IMG/VR virus record: IMGVR_UViG_3300046009_007485
Coordinates: 1-34,434 of that record
Direction: 5' to 3' (one strand)
Length of the DNA: 34,434 nt
Origin: a virus
Below are positions 30,837-34,434 of the stretch, in pieces. The notes below the pieces were generated by a model. That model was not told the origin of the DNA. It worked only from the letters and a program-made list of their open reading frames with translations, and ran no database searches. Position 1 is the stretch's first letter. Each line of letters opens with the position of its first letter. Both the position numbers and the translations under genes were made by a program.

Positions 30837-30996
30837 AATCACTGAACACCATATTACACAACCAGGTGGCATTGAAAAAATGAAACGTGATGGTTATACC
30901 CGCAGCGAGATTATGCAAACCATGTACAAAGTTACAAGTGGCGCATCGACTGACGAAAGAACAAAAATTGTTTCTGAATTATTTAAGAAAGATTAA
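30823..30996 (+). CDS. Small protein after the portal
   Basis: 57 aa, RBS GAGGAG, starting inside the portal's 3' end (14-base overlap) and ending at 30996, where the next ATG begins (TAATG). Sequence MKKYRITEHHITQPGGIEKM, then a helical DGYTRSEIMQTMYKVT. Not recognised. Good RBS and coupling at both ends support it as a real gene; it is too short for most gene callers. Confidence 0.6.
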   Translation: MKKYRITEHHITQPGGIEKMKRDGYTRSEIMQTMYKVTSGASTDERTKIVSELFKKD

Positions 30997-31271
30997 TGAA
31001 GACGCTTCTCAAAGATGAAACCGGCAGTGATATCGTGTTGCCACGTGTAACTGATGTTCAACCTGTCGCTAACTGGTGGATATGGAAACCAAATGGCGTG
31101 TTCGAAAGGGCAATTGCGCTAGTCATATTCGATTATTTTGAACCTGAAATGGAAGTTATTGAGCAATCTACAGCTTTGATTAGTGTGTCTGATTTAGGAC
31201 TTGGCTCTATGGTTGAAATTTTAAGCGAAGAGCGTAATTATATATATTCTGAAACCTATCCTGGTAGCTAA
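30996..31271 (+). CDS. Small protein of unknown function
   Basis: 91 aa, coupled to the previous gene by TAATG and followed two bases later by the next. Mixed strand/helix protein with Trp-rich part (VANWWIWKPNGVFERAIALV). No motif recognised. Located between portal and scaffold genes in the packaging/head block. Confidence 0.5.
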   Translation: MKTLLKDETGSDIVLPRVTDVQPVANWWIWKPNGVFERAIALVIFDYFEPEMEVIEQSTALISVSDLGLGSMVEILSEERNYIYSETYPGS

Positions 31272-31273
31272 TC

Positions 31274-31462
31274 ATGGCAGAAAAAAAAGACAAGAAGTGG
31301 ATTCAAAAAGCTATATCTAAGCCTGGTGCTTTGCGAAAGACTTTAAAAGTTAAAGAAGGCAAAAAGATACCAGCATCTAAACTTGAAGCTGCTGCAAAAA
31401 AACCTGGCGTTACTGGTAAAAGAGCAAGACTTGCAATCACTTTAAAAGGATTAAAAAAATGA
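31274..31462 (+). CDS. Lys-rich small basic protein 1
   Basis: 62 aa, about a third Lys. Recognisable pattern KDKKWIQKAISKPGALRKTL then KKIPASKLEAAAKKPGVTGK and ARLAITLKGLKK, a family seen in many tailed-phage genomes near head genes, of unknown function. First of four overlapping tiny basic ORFs. Confidence 0.6.
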   Translation: MAEKKDKKWIQKAISKPGALRKTLKVKEGKKIPASKLEAAAKKPGVTGKRARLAITLKGLKK

Positions 31463-31611
31463 AAAAGAAAGCCCCTGCAAAATCAGCAAAACATATGGAC
31501 GTAGCACAAGACAAGAAACTAATTGCCAAGATGATTAAAAAGTCTGAAAAGAAAGATGTTAAAGAAGATAAGGCTATGATGAAAAAAATGATGAAGGGGA
31601 AATGCAAATGA
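31459..31611 (+). CDS. Lys/Met-rich small basic protein 2
   Basis: 50 aa starting in the ATGA overlap with the previous gene. Lys and Met dominate (KKLIAKMIKKSEKKDVKEDK, then [11 protein letters not shown]). Not in databases I can recall; translation is inferred from the coupling at both ends. Confidence 0.5.
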   Translation: MKKKAPAKSAKHMDVAQDKKLIAKMIKKSEKKDVKEDKAMMKKMMKGKCK

Positions 31612-31829
31612 AGCAAGTTAAAAAAGAAATGAAAAAAGGCATGCTTGTGAAGGGCAAAGCTGCTGCTACCCCTAAAGGGATGTCCCATAATGTTAAAGTC
31701 ATGGAAAAGGCTGGCTATTCCAAAAAAAGAGCAATTGGTGCAAGTTATGGTGAAGTTGGCATGGAAAAAAAAGCTCGTAAAGATGAATCTAAAGCCATGA
31801 AAGCTAAAGGTAAAAAATCATGCCGCTAA
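31608..31829 (+). CDS. Lys-rich small basic protein 3
   Basis: 73 aa from ATG 31608, which overlaps the previous stop (ATGA) and has GGGG seven to eight bases upstream; ATG 31602 is too near that RBS. Sequence has [20 protein letters not shown], followed by ASYGEVG and a Lys-rich tail. Resembles in spirit the following protein ([12 protein letters not shown] versus [12 protein letters not shown]), so the two may be paralogues. Confidence 0.55.
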   Translation: MKQVKKEMKKGMLVKGKAAATPKGMSHNVKVMEKAGYSKKRAIGASYGEVGMEKKARKDESKAMKAKGKKSCR

Positions 31830-31957
31830 AGCCTGGAAAAAGTAAAAAGGTCATTTCCGAAAATATTTCTGAAATGGTTAAATCTGGTTATCCACAAAAG
31901 CAAGCGATTGCGGCCAGTCTATCAAAAGCGGGCAAATCAAAAAAGAAAAAGAAATAG
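31820..31957 (+). CDS. Small basic protein 4 (DUF6496-like)
   Basis: 45 aa starting within the end of the previous gene. [20 protein letters not shown], then [20 protein letters not shown] and a poly-Lys end. This helix-turn pattern (K.GKS.K..S.NI..M...GYP.KQAIA.AL..AGKS) is widespread in phage genomes with no known function. Followed by the parS site at 31996. Confidence 0.6.
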   Translation: MPLKPGKSKKVISENISEMVKSGYPQKQAIAASLSKAGKSKKKKK

Positions 31958-31994
31958 CATCTGCTGTTCGTGATTTTAGGATTGCGAATAGCCG

Positions 31995-32318
31995 ATGTTT
32001 CACGTGAAACATTGTTGTGAAACCATGGACAAGAATTTAATTGAACTTTTAGAACAATGCGAAGACCTGACGTATCTTAATACATTTGCGCCATATCTTC
32101 GTGAAACAGAGTACCGTATTTTGTTATTATTATGCGGTCACACTAGACATGGCAAAGTTTCTATATTTGAGATTACAAAAAAACTAGAAGAATACTGGCA
32201 GATTTACGGCAATGAAAATCATGTGAAAAATATTCCATACCTAATTAGGCAGGCATTGAACAATATACAACGAGCAAAATTGTTTTTGGTTTCACGTGAA
32301 ACATTCGCAAATGCTTGA
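31995..32318 (+). CDS. Small protein whose gene is flanked by two parS palindromes
   Basis: 107 aa if translated from ATG 31995, 97 aa if from ATG 32025; neither has a strong RBS. Read from 31995 it begins MFHVKHC, the peptide typically read from a parS sequence, and it ends FLVSRETFANA, another parS-read frame. In between it is a helical protein (DKNLIELLEQCEDLTYLNTF, then YRILLLLCGHTRHGKVSIFE, ITKKLEEYWQIY and PYLIRQALNNIQRAKL) resembling a winged helix; the C-terminal residues cover the second parS. Function unknown; a role tied to the two sites is a hypothesis. Confidence 0.5.
   Translation: MFHVKHCCETMDKNLIELLEQCEDLTYLNTFAPYLRETEYRILLLLCGHTRHGKVSIFEITKKLEEYWQIYGNENHVKNIPYLIRQALNNIQRAKLFLVSRETFANA
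31996..32011. promoter_or_regulatory. parS-like 16-bp palindrome, site 1
   Basis: TGTTTCACGTGAAACA, an exact copy of the widespread chromosomal parS consensus bound by ParB/Spo0J. It overlaps the first codons of the gene at 31995. No parA or parB gene is visible in this genome. Confidence 0.85.
32288..32303. promoter_or_regulatory. parS-like 16-bp palindrome, site 2
   Basis: GGTTTCACGTGAAACA, 15 of 16 identical to site 1 (only the first base differs). It lies within the last codons of the gene at 31995 and 11 bases before the -35 box at 32315. Centre-to-centre distance to site 1 is 292 bp. Confidence 0.82.
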
Positions 32319-32344
32319 CACAAATTGTATCTGTAGTAAATAAT
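32315..32344 (+). promoter_or_regulatory. Promoter for scaffold and capsid genes
   Basis: Perfect -35 TTGACA (32315-32320), 18-base spacer, -10 AATAAT (32339-32344; 5 of 6). It drives the 99-base leader before the scaffold gene. The leader contains the odd dyad CGGTGACACCG. The nearby parS site could place bound ParB right next to this promoter. Confidence 0.5.
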
Positions 32345-32443
32345 TAGGGTATTACGTCCCCAAACGGCATCCTGGGCGCAACCTTACAGCGATATTGTAT
32401 TGAATCACGGTGACACCGACAGAAAGTCAAACGAGGGTTTTAA

Positions 32444-33181
32444 ATGGAAGAAGTAGAGAATATTGTTGATACTGAAATCACTAATCCTGAAGTAAAAGAG
32501 CAAGAAACTGCTCCTGAAGACGATTTGCAAACACCTGTGTTCAATAGAATACAAGTTGCCGATGTCGTTAAGCGGGAAAAACAAAAGGCTTTTGAAAAAG
32601 GGAGATTAGCAGCTATGCAAGAATTACAAGCTCAGCAACAGCAACAACAAGCGGCCCCACAACAGGCTTCTAGCCTTGGTGGTATGGCACAATTGTCACA
32701 AGCTGACATCGAGCGAATGATTCAAGAGCAAGCGACACGTGCGACACAAGAGCATATTCAAAGCCAACTTGCTGAATTAAAACAACAGCAAATGGTCAAT
32801 AGCTTTGTGCAAAAAATGCAGGTGGCAGAACAACAATATCCTGGACTCGAACAAGAACTTAATCAGCTCAATTATAATGACCCCAGAATCCATAGCTTCA
32901 TTGGCATGGTCAATGACATGGAAAACACTGGCGACATTATGAAAGAAGTCTTAGATAACCCACACAAGCTTTCACAAATCTTGTCTGATATCCAAGACCA
33001 GCCTTATTTAGCTATGAAAAACTTGCAAAAGCTATCTGCAAGCATAAAGCAAAACATGGCTGCAAAATCTGAAGAAGCTCAGGCTCGTGACCCCTACGCT
33101 CAACTAAAACCTTCACCTACGGCTGGAATGGACAATGGCTCTATGTCGGTGAGTGATTTTAGAAAAATGTTTAAAGGCTAA
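32444..33181 (+). CDS. Scaffolding protein
   Basis: 245 aa, RBS GAGGG. No Cys or Trp, acidic N-terminus, then a long Gln-rich helical region (residues about 40-120, LAAMQELQAQQQQQQAAPQQ) and a helical C-terminal domain (YNDPRIHSFIGMVNDMENTG, MKNLQKLSASIKQNMA) ending in a short basic tail FRKMFKG, which resembles the coat-binding helix-turn-helix end of scaffold proteins. Directly upstream of the major capsid gene, the usual place. It would direct procapsid assembly and be lost on maturation. Confidence 0.8.
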   Translation: MEEVENIVDTEITNPEVKEQETAPEDDLQTPVFNRIQVADVVKREKQKAFEKGRLAAMQELQAQQQQQQAAPQQASSLGGMAQLSQADIERMIQEQATRATQEHIQSQLAELKQQQMVNSFVQKMQVAEQQYPGLEQELNQLNYNDPRIHSFIGMVNDMENTGDIMKEVLDNPHKLSQILSDIQDQPYLAMKNLQKLSASIKQNMAAKSEEAQARDPYAQLKPSPTAGMDNGSMSVSDFRKMFKG

Positions 33182-33200
33182 ACTACTCGCTATTGTCCTT

Positions 33201-33230
33201 CCAGTTAAGAAGATTTTTTTTATTAACTGG
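33201..33230 (+). promoter_or_regulatory. Hairpin next to the capsid RBS
   Basis: CCAGTTAA (33201-33208) pairs with TTAACTGG (33223-33230) across a 14-base T-rich loop. The Shine-Dalgarno GGAG (33229-33232) of the capsid gene begins within the 3' arm, so the stem either limits ribosome access or protects the 5' end of a processed capsid mRNA. Confidence 0.55.
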
Positions 33231-33240
33231 AGAGACCAAA

Positions 33241-34434
33241 ATGCCTTCTACACCTACTAACGTCTTACAGATAGTTCAAACCTATCAAAAGGCTGAATTG
33301 GCTTGGCTATTAAATAGCTTTGTCGGTATCAGCATGTCTAACAAAAAGTTTAAAGACTTTAATACCACAGCTCCTAGCAACTTAGGCGACACTGTAACAT
33401 TCGACACCACACCACGTTTCATCAGCTACAACGGCTTAGTTATTACCCAACAACCATCTGTACAACGTGTACAATCATTAGTTTGCTCTCAAGCATCTAA
33501 CGTGAGTGCTGGCTACACTGACCAACAATTCATCTTCAACGTAAGAGAATATATGGACAGATTTGGTATGGCTGCCATGAAAGAATTAGGTTCTTTAATT
33601 GAAGCTGACATTCTCAAAAACTTCGTGTCTGGCGTTACTGTTAATGATCCACAAAGTGCTAACTTCGGTGTTAAACAGTTTAAATCTGGACCATTCCGTT
33701 TCTACGGCGACGGTATCACCCCAATTAATAGCTTCACTCAATTAGCACAATCTGTTGCTAACTTTGAAGATTTTGGTGCGGCTACTCATAAAATGATGGC
33801 AATTTTACCAGTTGCAAATATTCCTGCGATTGTTGGTAGTGGTTTGAACCAATTCGCTATGGACCGAAACAATGAATTGTCTACAAGTTGGACTTTAGGT
33901 CGTTTCGCTAACGCTGACTGGTACGAATCTAACTTATTGCCTGTTCATGTCTCTGGTGCCGTTGCTGAAGCTGCCGCTCCTGCTAACGTATTGACTGTTG
34001 TTTCTACCAATGACCCAACAGGTCAAAACGTAACAAGCATTACATTCTCTACCGATGCTTCTGTAGGTAACAGTGCTGATGCAATCAAAGCTGGTGATTT
34101 ATTCCAGTTCAATGATGGCGTTGCTGGCAAACCAAATTTAAGATTCTTAACTTTTATTGGTCATCAACCATGCCAACAACCAGTTCAATTCCGCGCAATC
34201 GCTGATGCTGTGAGTTCTGGTAACAGCGTTACTGTACAAATTCAAACCATTAATGATGTTGGTTTAGTTTGGGCTGCTAACCAAAACCAAAACTTGAACA
34301 ACGCAATTCAAGCTGGCATGAAAGTTACTCCAGTCCCAAGTCATCGCGCAGGTATCTTGATGTCTGGCGACCAGTTCTATTTGGCTATGCCACGTTTACC
34401 AGACGAATCACCATTCACCACTGTTACCAGTGTT
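33241..34434 (+). CDS. Major capsid protein (P22 coat-like), runs off the right end
   Basis: 398 codons visible with no stop before the contig end; joined to 130-267 gives 443 aa. RBS GGAG eight bases upstream. N-terminus PSTPTNVLQIVQTYQKAELA, then NFNVREYMDRFGMAAMKELG-like region and GMKVTPVPSHRAGI near the end, the fold pattern of the P22 coat family (HK97-like). Follows scaffold. Composition is low in charge with a relatively higher GC third position than the early genes. A terminator (275-294) follows the true stop. Confidence 0.85.
   Translation, partial: MPSTPTNVLQIVQTYQKAELAWLLNSFVGISMSNKKFKDFNTTAPSNLGDTVTFDTTPRFISYNGLVITQQPSVQRVQSLVCSQASNVSAGYTDQQFIFNVREYMDRFGMAAMKELGSLIEADILKNFVSGVTVNDPQSANFGVKQFKSGPFRFYGDGITPINSFTQLAQSVANFEDFGAATHKMMAILPVANIPAIVGSGLNQFAMDRNNELSTSWTLGRFANADWYESNLLPVHVSGAVAEAAAPANVLTVVSTNDPTGQNVTSITFSTDASVGNSADAIKAGDLFQFNDGVAGKPNLRFLTFIGHQPCQQPVQFRAIADAVSSGNSVTVQIQTINDVGLVWAANQNQNLNNAIQAGMKVTPVPSHRAGILMSGDQFYLAMPRLPDESPFTTVTSV
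34309..34434. repeat. Right copy of 126-bp exact terminal direct repeat
   Basis: Identical to bases 4-129 and in the same capsid frame; joining the two gives one continuous circular sequence of about 34,305 bp. Confidence 0.9.

Overview
The window is a complete or nearly complete genome of a short-tailed, P22-like bacteriophage (Caudoviricetes, podovirus morphotype). It appears as a circularly permuted contig opened inside the major capsid gene. The last 126 bases (34309-34434) repeat bases 4-129 exactly, and the capsid reading frame runs off the right end and continues at the left end. The circular unit would be about 34.3 kb. The sequence is AT-rich. I see no tRNA, no CRISPR array, no insertion sequence and no integrase, so nothing here supports a temperate lifestyle beyond one Cro-like regulator and one XRE-type regulator. 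The host is a bacterium I cannot name; two chromosomal-type parS sites and one perfect DnaA box fit a bacterial host with ParABS and DnaA.

Layout. (1) 1-15562, rightward: end of the capsid gene, a terminator, a virion protein, a head-completion/adaptor protein, a P22 gp10-like stabilisation protein, three likely ejection proteins, several large repeat-bearing tail fibre/adhesin genes, a tail-assembly-like protein, two tiny basic proteins, a fibre-like protein and a strong terminator. (2) 15595-17200, rightward: lysis cassette (one-TM protein, DUF1353 protein, GH108 endolysin with an EF-hand loop) and a VRR-NUC nuclease. (3) 17239-19458, leftward: recombination operon (exonuclease, RecT/Bet-type annealing protein, a 55-aa protein, SSB). 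(4) 19493-19557: back-to-back promoters whose -35 boxes sit on one 19-bp palindrome. (5) 19578-23178, rightward early operon: Cro-like protein, replication proteins, an O-like initiator gene carrying an origin (three 21-bp iterons, AT-rich palindrome, perfect DnaA box), and thymidine kinase. (6) 23283-23855, leftward: three small acidic proteins. (7) 24069-24950, rightward: zinc-finger protein, XRE regulator, small terminase. (8) 24942-26302, leftward: a cassette lying between the two terminase genes, with a primase-type zinc-finger protein, a DUF3310 protein fused to an RNA polymerase alpha-CTD-like domain, and an unknown protein. (9) 26315-34434, rightward: large terminase with an intein in its P-loop, portal, a run of tiny proteins, a small gene bracketed by two parS palindromes, scaffold and major capsid protein.

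How it works together. The phage carries recombination (exonuclease, annealing protein, SSB), an origin/initiator, a nucleotide salvage enzyme and a primase-like zinc-finger protein, but no DNA polymerase, helicase or RNA polymerase, so it must borrow the host replisome and RNA polymerase. The alpha-CTD-like fusion is a natural candidate for redirecting the host RNA polymerase. Two leftward early promoters share the same -35, -10 and a conserved leader and look co-regulated. The most unusual features are the paired parS sites, the DUF3310/alpha-CTD fusion, the opposed cassette splitting the terminase genes, the terL intein and a candidate small RNA at 23220.
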